A stretch of DNA of 7,822 bases from Pseudomonadota bacterium (lineage in GTDB: Bacteria > Pseudomonadota > Alphaproteobacteria > UBA8366 > JADFVY01): contig DAOVHN010000097.1 of assembly GCA_030671915.1 (NCBI GenBank), positions 1-7,822 of the forward strand, read 5' to 3'. Positions 1 to 7,595 of this stretch are shown here, in pieces (position 1 is the first letter of the stretch; the number at the start of each line of letters is the position of its first letter). The translations under genes were made by a program, and so were the position numbers. The notes beneath the pieces were generated by a model that worked only from the letters and a program-made list of their open reading frames with translations, was not told the DNA's origin and did no database searches.

Positions 1-1
1 T

Positions 2-283
2 ACCGTTTTCAACCGATATGGCGAAACGATGCCGAAGGGAGCCATGCGCATAGTGCAGCGGCTATTGAGCGGCCGGCAGATCCGGCGGGCGACCCTGCTG
101 GGCCGGGCCCTGCGCATGGGCTATGTCGTCTCGGGCGGCGTGCCCGAAATTCTTCAAGGAACGACGCTGCTGCTGGACGGCGGCAAGCCCGACCTCATTC
201 TGCCTGACGACGGATCGGCGCCCGCGGACGATCAGTGGCGCAGTCACCTCTCCGCACTGCGCAAGATACTGAAATCAAAATAA
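2..283 (+). CDS. ppx: Exopolyphosphatase (Ppx/GppA family), C-terminal fragment
   Basis: This is the end of a gene that begins left of the window. The frame is open from base 2 and stops with TAA at 281-283, giving about 93 residues. Ppx/GppA enzymes remove terminal phosphate from polyphosphate, or hydrolyse pppGpp, in the cytoplasm. The visible part matches the C-terminal helical region of the family: a helix with LLGRALRMGYVVSGG, then a short beta segment (GTTLLLDGG, PDLILP), then a closing helix. The 'LGxALRxxYxxSGGxPxxL' pattern is what I recognise. The catalytic ASKHA-type ATPase-like domain lies outside the window, so activity and the choice between Ppx and GppA cannot be judged. The polyphosphate kinases further right make Ppx the likelier role. 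An internal ATG at 29 is not the start, because the frame continues upstream without a stop. Confidence 0.8.
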   Translation, partial: TVFNRYGETMPKGAMRIVQRLLSGRQIRRATLLGRALRMGYVVSGGVPEILQGTTLLLDGGKPDLILPDDGSAPADDQWRSHLSALRKILKSK

Positions 284-308
284 CAGACACCAGATTCATG
301 CTCCGGTG

Positions 309-322
309 TTGACGCAGGTCAA
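309..322. promoter_or_regulatory. FNR/FixK/Dnr-type operator (TTGAC-N4-GTCAA)
   Basis: The sequence TTGACGCAGGTCAA is a perfect inverted repeat (TTGAC, GCAG, GTCAA) matching the consensus for CRP/FNR-superfamily regulators of the FNR, FixK and Dnr type (TTGAY-N4-RTCAA). It lies 75 nt before the preferred start of the radical SAM gene and 26 nt after the stop of the exopolyphosphatase gene. If it acts as a class II site centred at -41.5, transcription would begin near 357, and the matching -10 would be CATGCT at 345-350, which keeps the important A2 and T6. The symmetry and position are seen directly. Activation at low oxygen is inferred from the family; CRP-like proteins bind related sites. 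Confidence 0.6.
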
Positions 323-351
323 TGCCAGGCGGCCGTTCCCGTGGCATGCTC

Positions 352-390
352 TCTCCAGCTTGCAGAGGTCGCCCATTTGGGCGCTGGAGA
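352..390 (+). promoter_or_regulatory. Leader stem-loop that can mask the ribosome binding site
   Basis: TCTCCAGC at 352-359 is the exact reverse complement of GCTGGAGA at 383-390, and the latter contains the GGAGA Shine-Dalgarno sequence (386-390) of the radical SAM gene. Immediately before the 3' arm sits a second hairpin, GCCC-ATTT-GGGC (371-382), which could stack on the first stem. An 11-nt stretch (360-370) is left unpaired. Upstream, ATGCCA (322-327) and TGGCAT (342-347) are also perfectly complementary. The fold would hide the ribosome binding site, so it may control translation. The transcript start is unknown: if it lies downstream of 352, the 5' arm is incomplete and the fold loses its point. 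Confidence 0.4.
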
Positions 391-396
391 AATCCG

Positions 397-1410
397 ATGC
401 CGGTTTGCCGCGAGCGTTTTTATTTCGGTATGAAAATCAGCAGGGCTACATACCGCCCGCTGGCGGGCGAGTTCGAGCCCGCCTGGATGGCGCTGTACCG
501 GTCCGGCGAGCTGGGGGTGCGCGCCCGTATCGCCGACAAGCATCTGGAAGACTGCGATCTCTGCGCCCGCTATTGCCATGTGAACCGCAAGCAGACGCTG
601 GACGGCGTGGTGTGCCGAACCGGCGAGTTGGCCGTGGTCAACAGCGCCGGCCCGCATCACGGCGAGGAAGACTGCCTGCGCGGCTGGCGCGGGTCGGGCA
701 CGATCTTTTTCTCGTGGTGCAACATGCGCTGCGTTTTCTGCCAGAACCACGACATCAGCTGGAAGGGCCAGGGCGAGGAAAAGACCGCCGTGGAACTGGC
801 GGAGATCATGCTGAGCCTGCAGGCGATGGGCTGCCACAATATCAATCTGGTCAGCCCCAGCCATGTGGTGGCGCAATTCCTGGCGGCGCTGGTCATCGCT
901 GCCGGCCGGGGGCTGCGCCTGCCACTGGTTTATAACAGCAGCGGTTATGACAGCCTGGAGGCGCTCAAGCTGCTGGACGGGGTCGTCGATATCTACATGC
1001 CCGACATGAAATACGGCGATCCGGAACTTGCAAAAAAGTATTCCCATACACCGGATTATGTGAGCATCAACCAGGCGGCCGTGCGTGAGATGCACGCCCA
1101 GGTCGGCGACCTGAGGCTGAACCCCGACGGCGTCGCCGAGCGCGGACTGCTGGTGCGTCATCTCGTGCTGCCCAACGGCATTGCCGGGACGGAGCAAGTC
1201 ATGCAATTCCTGGCCCGGGAAATCTCTCCCCACACCTATGTCAATATCATGGAACAGTACCGACCCGCCTACCGTGCCGGCGAATACCCGGAACTCGACC
1301 GCATGATTACGGCGGAAGAATACCAGGCCGCCCTGGATGCCGCCCGCAGGGCAGGGCTGCACCGCATTGACAGGCGCTGTTCCGACCGCTGGGTGATCAG
1401 GTGGCCCTGA
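397..1410 (+). CDS. PflX-like radical SAM protein (pyruvate formate-lyase activase-related)
   Basis: This 337-residue cytoplasmic radical SAM enzyme resembles the PflX/COG1313 group. These proteins bind a [4Fe-4S] cluster and cleave S-adenosylmethionine to a 5'-deoxyadenosyl radical; the physiological substrate of the group is not known to me. The cluster motif is C108-x3-C112-x2-C115 (CNMRCVFC). A second cysteine set lies N-terminal, C53-x2-C56-x3-C60 and C73, in the setting 'CDLCARYCHVNR...CRTG' that typifies the group. Further family-like segments are GSGTIFFS before the motif, YNSSGYD (179-185), IYMPDMKYGD (199-208), RHLVLPN (254-260) and YVNIMEQYRP (281-290). The start at 397 is chosen because GGAGA lies 6 nt upstream. 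An ATG at 322 would add 25 residues unlike the family and run through the leader, while 430 and 487 lack a good ribosome binding site. The FNR-type operator suggests expression at low oxygen. No glycyl-radical enzyme gene is adjacent. Confidence 0.82.
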   Translation: MPVCRERFYFGMKISRATYRPLAGEFEPAWMALYRSGELGVRARIADKHLEDCDLCARYCHVNRKQTLDGVVCRTGELAVVNSAGPHHGEEDCLRGWRGSGTIFFSWCNMRCVFCQNHDISWKGQGEEKTAVELAEIMLSLQAMGCHNINLVSPSHVVAQFLAALVIAAGRGLRLPLVYNSSGYDSLEALKLLDGVVDIYMPDMKYGDPELAKKYSHTPDYVSINQAAVREMHAQVGDLRLNPDGVAERGLLVRHLVLPNGIAGTEQVMQFLAREISPHTYVNIMEQYRPAYRAGEYPELDRMITAEEYQAALDAARRAGLHRIDRRCSDRWVIRWP

Positions 1411-1440
1411 CCTGGGCCCGATGTATGAACAGCGTTGCGC

Positions 1441-1462
1441 GGGGCTGTCCACCGCCAGCCCC
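1441..1462 (+). terminator. Weak GC hairpin after the radical SAM gene
   Basis: GGGGCTG (1441-1447) and CAGCCCC (1456-1462) form a perfect 7-bp stem with an 8-nt loop, about 30 nt after the radical SAM stop codon. A C-rich stretch follows instead of a T run, so it does not fit an intrinsic terminator well. It could still be an end-of-transcript structure or attenuate read-through into the next gene. Confidence 0.25.
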
Positions 1463-1484
1463 CCCGCCCGCCGCAGAAAATCTC

Positions 1485-1514
1485 TTTTCAACAGCTCGCG
1501 AGTGCCGTTAATAT
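1485..1514 (+). promoter_or_regulatory. Candidate sigma-70-type promoter of the secreted hydrolase
   Basis: TAATAT (1509-1514) is a good -10 element. With an 18-nt spacer the -35 would be TTTTCA (1485-1490), matching 4 of 6 consensus positions. The predicted transcription start lies near 1521, about 37 nt before the chosen ATG. The spacer holds the perfect 8-bp palindrome CTCGCGAG (1495-1502), which might be an operator or chance. The assignment rests on sequence likeness only. Confidence 0.35.
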
Positions 1515-1557
1515 CGTTGCGAAGAAACAACCATTACAGGGTTCAGGGAGAAAAGAG

Positions 1558-2355
1558 ATGAGACGCATGATTTGCCGCCCCTTGCTGGCGGTGGCTATGG
1601 CTTTCGGGATTTCCCTTGCGGCCGGCGAGGCGCTGGCTGCGGTCAAGACGAAAACCATTGAATACAAGGATGGCGGCGTCACGCTGAAGGGCGTGCTGGC
1701 CTGGGACGACGCGTCGGGCGCCAAGCGGCCGGGCGTGCTGGTGGTCCACGAGTGGTGGGGCCTGAACGACTACGCCATGAACCGCGCGAAGCAGCTGGCC
1801 GCGGAAGGCTACGTCGCCTTTGCGCTGGATATGTATGGCGACGACAAGGTGACCAGCCATGCCGAGGATGCCGGCGCATGGATGAAGCAGATCACCGGCA
1901 ATGTCGAGGGCTGGCGGGTGCGCGCCAATTTGGGCCTCGACATCCTGAAGGCGCAGCCGCAGGTCGATGCCGCCAATGTCGCCGCCATCGGCTACTGCTT
2001 CGGCGGCGCCACCGTCATGCAGATGGCCTATGCGGGCGCGGACGTGAAGGCGGTGGTCAGTTTTCACGGCTCGCTGCCGCCGGCGGATGACGCGGTGACC
2101 TCGATCAAACCACGCGTGCTGGTCGCGCATGGGCGCGACGACGCATTCATCCCGGCGGAGCGGATCGCCGCCTTCAAGGCGGGCCTTGACCGCACCAAGG
2201 CGGACTGGGAGATGACCATCTATTCCGGCACGCGGCACGGCTTCACCAATCCGGGCGCGGGCGAATACGGCATGGACAACCTGGCCTATAACGAGACCGC
2301 CGACAAACGGTCCTGGGCCGCGATGCTGCGGCTGTTCGGCGAGACGCTGAAGTAG
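1558..2355 (+). CDS. Secreted dienelactone hydrolase family protein
   Basis: This 265-residue alpha/beta hydrolase of the dienelactone hydrolase (DLH) family is predicted to be exported. Residues 1-27 form a signal peptide: positive MRRMICR, a hydrophobic stretch, and A-L-A before a cut at 27/28. The catalytic triad can be read: nucleophile Cys147 in GYCFGG, Asp195 in GRDDAFIP, and His227 in TRHGF. E65 in HEWWGLN sits where DLH enzymes carry the glutamate that primes the cysteine. The family hydrolyses dienelactones and related esters or lactones; the substrate here is unknown, and no ring-cleavage genes lie nearby. The start at 1558 has AGGGAG 7 nt upstream and gives a clean signal peptide. 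The longer in-frame ATG at 1435 would bury that signal behind 41 residues. The gene is probably monocistronic, with its own promoter candidate. Confidence 0.87.
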   Translation: MRRMICRPLLAVAMAFGISLAAGEALAAVKTKTIEYKDGGVTLKGVLAWDDASGAKRPGVLVVHEWWGLNDYAMNRAKQLAAEGYVAFALDMYGDDKVTSHAEDAGAWMKQITGNVEGWRVRANLGLDILKAQPQVDAANVAAIGYCFGGATVMQMAYAGADVKAVVSFHGSLPPADDAVTSIKPRVLVAHGRDDAFIPAERIAAFKAGLDRTKADWEMTIYSGTRHGFTNPGAGEYGMDNLAYNETADKRSWAAMLRLFGETLK

Positions 2356-2362
2356 ACCCCCC

Positions 2363-2380
2363 AGTTACAGTTACAGTACA
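2363..2380. repeat. Short GTTACA-type tandem repeat between convergent genes
   Basis: The 37-nt gap between the convergent hydrolase and small secreted protein genes holds GTTACA, GTTACA and a third truncated unit, GTACA, in a row. No hairpin with a T tract is visible in the gap, so no terminator can be named for either gene. The repeat may be a small slippage product. Confidence 0.4.
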
Positions 2381-2392
2381 GGATCGCAAGGA

Positions 2393-2740
2393 TCAGGTCG
2401 TCAGGTCGCAGCGTTTCCAGGTCTCCGTCCGCGCTCCACCGCCGCCGGGCGGGGTGGTGGTCACCTGGATGGTGTAGTCGTCGAACTGGATCATATCGAC
2501 CTGGGCGCCGGCGTCCGCCTCGCCGGCGGGCGCGACGTAGTGGAATCCGTGGCGGTCGTAGTCGCCGGTCATGCTCGTGCCGCCCGGCGTGACAATGGCC
2601 GGGCCGTCGATCGACATATGGCGGCTGTCCGTAAAGCACCAGTTGCCGTCGATCCTGTCCGCCAGCGCGGGGCCGGCGGGCAACAGCAGGGCCGCCATGA
2701 CGGCGGCGGCGCGGAAAAGGGGCGAAAATAACATGCGCAT
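2393..2740 (-). CDS. Small secreted protein of unknown function
   Basis: This is a 115-residue protein with a clear Sec signal peptide: MRMLFSPLFR, a hydrophobic segment, and A25-L26-A27 before D28. That leaves a mature protein of about 88 residues. The mature part starts DRIDGNWCF and is mostly short polar beta-like segments, including the stretch PAIVTPGG-TSMTGDYDRHGFHYV, a Gly/Pro loop at about 97-103, and ETWKRC near the end. It has exactly two cysteines, C35 and C111, placed at either end as if to form a disulfide in the periplasm. From memory it resembles uncharacterised small secreted alphaproteobacterial proteins; no function can be given. The start at 2740 has a strong AGGGAGG 5 nt upstream (plus-strand 2746-2752). 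It is divergent from the membrane-anchored protein at 2893 and convergent with the hydrolase. Confidence 0.75.
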   Translation of the reverse strand: MRMLFSPLFRAAAVMAALLLPAGPALADRIDGNWCFTDSRHMSIDGPAIVTPGGTSMTGDYDRHGFHYVAPAGEADAGAQVDMIQFDDYTIQVTTTPPGGGGARTETWKRCDLTT

Positions 2741-2768
2741 TCGGGCCTCCCTTCAGGGCGGAAGTTTA

Positions 2769-2777
2769 ATGATAGCA
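2769..2777 (-). promoter_or_regulatory. Candidate extended -10 promoter of the small secreted protein
   Basis: Read on the minus strand, TGCTATCAT is an extended -10 element (TG, one base, then TATCAT), 29 nt upstream of the ATG at 2740. No convincing -35 is visible, which is tolerable with an extended -10. It lies in the 152-nt divergent region shared with the gene at 2893. Confidence 0.35.
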
Positions 2778-2843
2778 GAACCAGCGGCCCGGCGCATTTG
2801 AACAGACCGTGAAGCATTACCATCATCGCCCCGCCTTTTCGGG

Positions 2844-2849
2844 TATAAT
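2844..2849 (+). promoter_or_regulatory. Perfect -10 (TATAAT) of the membrane-anchored protein gene
   Basis: TATAAT matches the sigma-70 -10 consensus exactly, in a GC-rich context where this is notable. It lies 43 nt before the ATG at 2893. No good -35 is seen at 16-18 nt upstream, so an activator may be needed. The 8 bases ATAATCGA recur at 2886-2893 over the start codon, which is probably chance. Confidence 0.4.
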
Positions 2850-2851
2850 CG

Positions 2852-2877
2852 ACCCTACGGACAGCCAGGTCCGGGGT
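2852..2877 (+). promoter_or_regulatory. 5'-leader hairpin of the membrane-anchored protein gene
   Basis: ACCC (2852-2855), a TA bulge, CGGAC (2858-2862), a 6-nt loop (2863-2868), GTCCG (2869-2873) and GGGT (2874-2877) form a nine-pair stem. It begins about where the TATAAT promoter predicts the transcript to start and ends 15 nt before the ATG. Such a 5' hairpin can stabilise a message or limit ribosome access. The pairing is seen; the function is inferred. Confidence 0.35.
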
Positions 2878-2892
2878 GGACGGGGATAATCG

Positions 2893-3621
2893 ATGAGGCG
2901 TTTCGTTCGCATTATGGCGGGCGTTCTGCTGCTGTTGGCGGCGGGGCTGCTGGCGCTGTCGGTCGGCGTGGTCATGCCGTGTACGTTCCGGGTCGCCGGG
3001 CCGGACGGGACGCCGGCGACGGCCTGGGTCGCCTTTGTCCATGAAGGCAAGCACGTCCACTTTGCCGCGTCGCTGGACTGGACACGACCCGGCGGGCTCT
3101 TGAAGAGCGATGCCGACGGTATCGTCCAACTGCCCTTGGTGATCTATCTGAAGCCGCCGCTGGACGATTGGGTGCGACACAGGGTCCAGACAATTTATGC
3201 GCCGGCGCTGCATGCGATCCTGCACGAACAGTCGCCGGAGGACGGCGCAACAGTGCGACTCCCGGACCATACCGGCGATCCGGAAGCCTGGGATCATACG
3301 TTGGAGGAGCTCTATTCGTTCCTCGCCTACGACATGGGGTTCGGCGAGAGCGGGCGGTACGAGGTTGGCCCGGAGGTCATGAGAGAGCTGGCGCACCTGG
3401 CAGTCGCAGAATATTACGAACTCATGGCAACCCATGGCGATACGCAGCGGGTCGTGCCCGAGGACCTGCCCGGCCACCTTCAGTTCGCATCCAGGGAAGA
3501 CCGCGATGCATGGCGCGAGGAGATGCGCCGGGAGATCGAAATGGAACCCACCTGGAGCGCCTACCTGGAGCGCCGCTACGGCGGGCCGATCGCCGAACTG
3601 GAGGAACGGTTCGGGGATTAA
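2893..3621 (+). CDS. Membrane-anchored protein of unknown function
   Basis: This 242-residue protein is not recognised. Residues 1-8 are basic (MRRFVRIM). Residues 9-28 form one strongly hydrophobic segment, best read as a signal anchor or uncleaved signal peptide, leaving the rest outside the cytoplasmic membrane. The only cysteine, C30, follows VVMP, which is a poor lipobox because of the proline before it. Residues 30-90 look like a beta-sandwich (TFRVAGPDGTPATAWVAFVHEG, then DADGIVQLPLVIYLKPP), similar in style to carboxypeptidase-regulatory or Ig-like folds. Residues 130-240 are helical and highly charged, ending in EEMRREIEMEP and ELEERFGD. The start has a modest GGGG ribosome binding site about 7 nt upstream. 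Its TAA stop overlaps the stop codon of sixA on the other strand. I see no catalytic motif. Confidence 0.72.
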   Translation: MRRFVRIMAGVLLLLAAGLLALSVGVVMPCTFRVAGPDGTPATAWVAFVHEGKHVHFAASLDWTRPGGLLKSDADGIVQLPLVIYLKPPLDDWVRHRVQTIYAPALHAILHEQSPEDGATVRLPDHTGDPEAWDHTLEELYSFLAYDMGFGESGRYEVGPEVMRELAHLAVAEYYELMATHGDTQRVVPEDLPGHLQFASREDRDAWREEMRREIEMEPTWSAYLERRYGGPIAELEERFGD

Positions 3622-4136
3622 TCCTCCAGATCGCGTGGGCGCACGAAATGCTGGAGCGAGGCGTCCTTGCCATCCAGTTTCGACCAGCCGTTCCCCGATA
3701 TTTCGATGACGGCCATCGCACCGGTGGGATATTTCGATGCCATGAGCTTTCTGGCCTTTTCGTTTCCCTTCCTGGAAAGCCGCCGGGCCAATTCCTCGAG
3801 ACCGGTATTGTGGCCGATCACCATCACCGTACCGATCCCGGGGGCGGCTTTCTTCACGATGCCGGCGATTTCGGCGGGTGAGGCTTCGTACAGGGATTTT
3901 TCGATCATGGCCGGCAGATCCCCGTCCAGCCGATCCTGAATGAAGGCCAAGGTTTCACGGGCCCGTTGCGCCGCCGAACAGAGGACCAGGTCGGGCAGCA
4001 GGGCTTTATGTACGAGATAGTCACCCATCATGCGCGCGGCCGCGCGGCCCCGCTGGTTCAGGGGGCGCTCGAAATCCGCAAGGCTGGGGTCATGCCAGCT
4101 GGACTTGGCATGGCGAAGCAGAAGCAGCCGCTTCAT
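3618..4136 (-). CDS. sixA: SixA-like phosphohistidine phosphatase
   Basis: This 172-residue member of the histidine phosphatase (phosphoglycerate-mutase-like) superfamily belongs to the short SixA branch; E. coli SixA has about 161 residues. The catalytic motif LLRHAKS holds R8 and H9, the histidine phosphorylated during catalysis. R58 in SAAQRARET and H109 in VIGHNTGLEEL complete the phosphate pocket. SixA-type enzymes remove phosphate from phosphohistidine, classically on ArcB or the nitrogen phosphotransferase system. The protein lacks a signal peptide and should be cytoplasmic. It follows ppk1 by 37 nt on the same strand, so it is probably the last gene of the ppk2-ppk1-sixA unit. Its ribosome binding site is weak (AGGA about 10 nt upstream), which suggests dependence on upstream translation. 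Its stop shares TTAA (3618-3621) with the opposing gene. Confidence 0.87.
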   Translation of the reverse strand: MKRLLLLRHAKSSWHDPSLADFERPLNQRGRAAARMMGDYLVHKALLPDLVLCSAAQRARETLAFIQDRLDGDLPAMIEKSLYEASPAEIAGIVKKAAPGIGTVMVIGHNTGLEELARRLSRKGNEKARKLMASKYPTGAMAVIEISGNGWSKLDGKDASLQHFVRPRDLED

Positions 4137-4173
4137 CGAGACAGATTCCTGATCGCCGCGCGCTCACGCCGCA

Positions 4174-6555
<2,382 letters not shown>

Positions 6556-6574
6556 ATAAATCCCCTGTTTCGTA

Positions 6575-6602
6575 TTGCTTGGGCAATCGCCCGTTCCCGC
6601 AA
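6575..6602 (-). other. Nested inverted repeats between ppk2 and ppk1
   Basis: In the ppk2-ppk1 gap, TTGC (6575-6578) and GCAA (6599-6602) enclose GGGC-AATC-GCCC (6581-6592). A competing pairing is ATTGC-TTGG-GCAAT (6574-6587). The two small hairpins exclude each other. No T run follows, so this is not a clear terminator; it could be an intercistronic processing or stability element. The pairing is short and may be chance. Confidence 0.25.
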
Positions 6603-6611
6603 CTCCCACTG

Positions 6612-7505
6612 CTAGTCGTAGCTGTCCGGTACGAATGTCTGATCCGAAAAGGGCGGACGGACATAGCCTCTGGCCTCCTGGCGCGGCGGCAGCTTAATCG
6701 GCTTGGGCGTGAGATCCTCATACGGAATCATGGTAAGAAGGTGCCGGATGCAGTTGAGCCGGGCGCGCTTCTTGACATCGGCCTCGACGACATACCATGG
6801 CGCCTGCTTGATATCGGTGTGGGCGAACATCTCGTCCTTGCCCTTGGAATATTCGACCCAGCGCGACCGCGATTCGATATCCATGGGGCTCAATTTCCAG
6901 CGCTTGGTGGGCGTCACCAGACGCGTCTGGAAGCGCCGTTCCTGTTCCTCGTCGCTGACCGAGAACCAGTACTTGATGATGGTGACGCCCGAGCGGACGA
7001 GCATGCGCTCGAATTCCGGGCAGGACCGCAGGAACTCGCGGTATTCGTCGTCGGTGCAGAATCCCATCACCCGCTCGACGCCGGCGCGGTTGTACCAGCT
7101 GCGGTCGAACAGCACCATTTCGCCCGCCGCCGGGAGATGGGGGACATAGCGCTGGAAATACCACTGTGTCTCCTCGCGCTCGGTCGGGGTGCCCAGGGCG
7201 ACCACGCGGCAGATGCGCGGGTTCAGGGACTGGGTGATGCGCTTGATGACGCCGCCCTTGCCCGCGGCGTCGCGGCCCTCGAAGATGACCACGACCTTGA
7301 GCCCGTTTTCCCTTATCCATTCCTGCAGCTTGACCAGTTCGATCTGAAGGCGCGCCAGTTCCTTCTCATAGAACTTCTTGTCCATCTTCCTTGGTTTCGG
7401 GCGTTCCTCGGCCGCTACGGATTTTTCCACCGTCAAGGCATCGGTCACTCCCCCGGCGTCCCTCTTTTCAGGTTTTCGAGGCGAATCCGCCTTGCGCTTC
7501 TTCAA
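6612..7505 (-). CDS. ppk2: Polyphosphate kinase 2, class I (single domain)
   Basis: This 297-residue PPK2 of the P-loop kinase fold is known in relatives for transferring phosphate from polyphosphate to nucleoside diphosphates, making NTPs. Walker A is GRDAAGKGG (77-85, K83). The Walker B region is VLFDRSWYNRAG (131-142, D134). The lid carries QERRFQTR (188-195). Other family segments are LQEWI (60-64), NPRICRVVALGTPTEREETQWYFQRY (95-120) and APWYVVEAD (235-243). The start is placed at a TTG (7505) because GGGAGA lies 6 nt upstream and the length then fits the family. An in-frame ATG at 7595 would add 30 residues rich in Arg and Trp, with no good ribosome binding site. The first ~40 residues are basic and probably disordered. 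It is the first gene of the ppk2-ppk1-sixA unit. Nucleotide preference cannot be read from the sequence. Confidence 0.9.
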   Translation of the reverse strand: MKKRKADSPRKPEKRDAGGVTDALTVEKSVAAEERPKPRKMDKKFYEKELARLQIELVKLQEWIRENGLKVVVIFEGRDAAGKGGVIKRITQSLNPRICRVVALGTPTEREETQWYFQRYVPHLPAAGEMVLFDRSWYNRAGVERVMGFCTDDEYREFLRSCPEFERMLVRSGVTIIKYWFSVSDEEQERRFQTRLVTPTKRWKLSPMDIESRSRWVEYSKGKDEMFAHTDIKQAPWYVVEADVKKRARLNCIRHLLTMIPYEDLTPKPIKLPPRQEARGYVRPPFSDQTFVPDSYD

Positions 7506-7595
7506 AATTGTTCTCCCGGTCTTTGTTTCCCGCCGACGACAAACATCCCACCACCTCGCGCCGGCCCATACCCGCCGCGATAGTTTAGCGAACAT

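Noticed and set aside
287..309. ACACC / GGTGT inverted repeat after the exopolyphosphatase as a terminator
   Set aside because: Only five pairs with a 13-nt loop, no T run, and it overlaps the FNR-type operator.
322..396. ATG at 322 as the start of the radical SAM gene
   Set aside because: It overlaps the FNR-type operator, lacks a ribosome binding site, and adds 25 Arg/Gly/Pro-rich residues unlike the family. GGAGA is ideally spaced before 397.
319..1530. 403-codon open frame on the minus strand
   Set aside because: It is antisense to the well-supported radical SAM gene, has no recognisable domain, and its His/Gln/Val-rich composition is typical of the complement of a GC-rich gene.
2569..3477. 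302-codon open frame on the minus strand spanning two genes
   Set aside because: It overlaps the small secreted protein in another frame and is antisense to the membrane-anchored protein, both of which have signal sequences and promoters. It also crosses their shared promoter region.
6556..6609. GTG at 6609 as the start of ppk1
   Set aside because: It would nearly abut the ppk2 stop, but the ATG at 6555 has AGGGGA at ideal spacing, and the 18 extra residues are unlike anything conserved in PPK1.
6579..7583. 334-codon open frame on the plus strand
   Set aside because: It is antisense to ppk2 with its intact Walker motifs; the translation resembles no protein I know.
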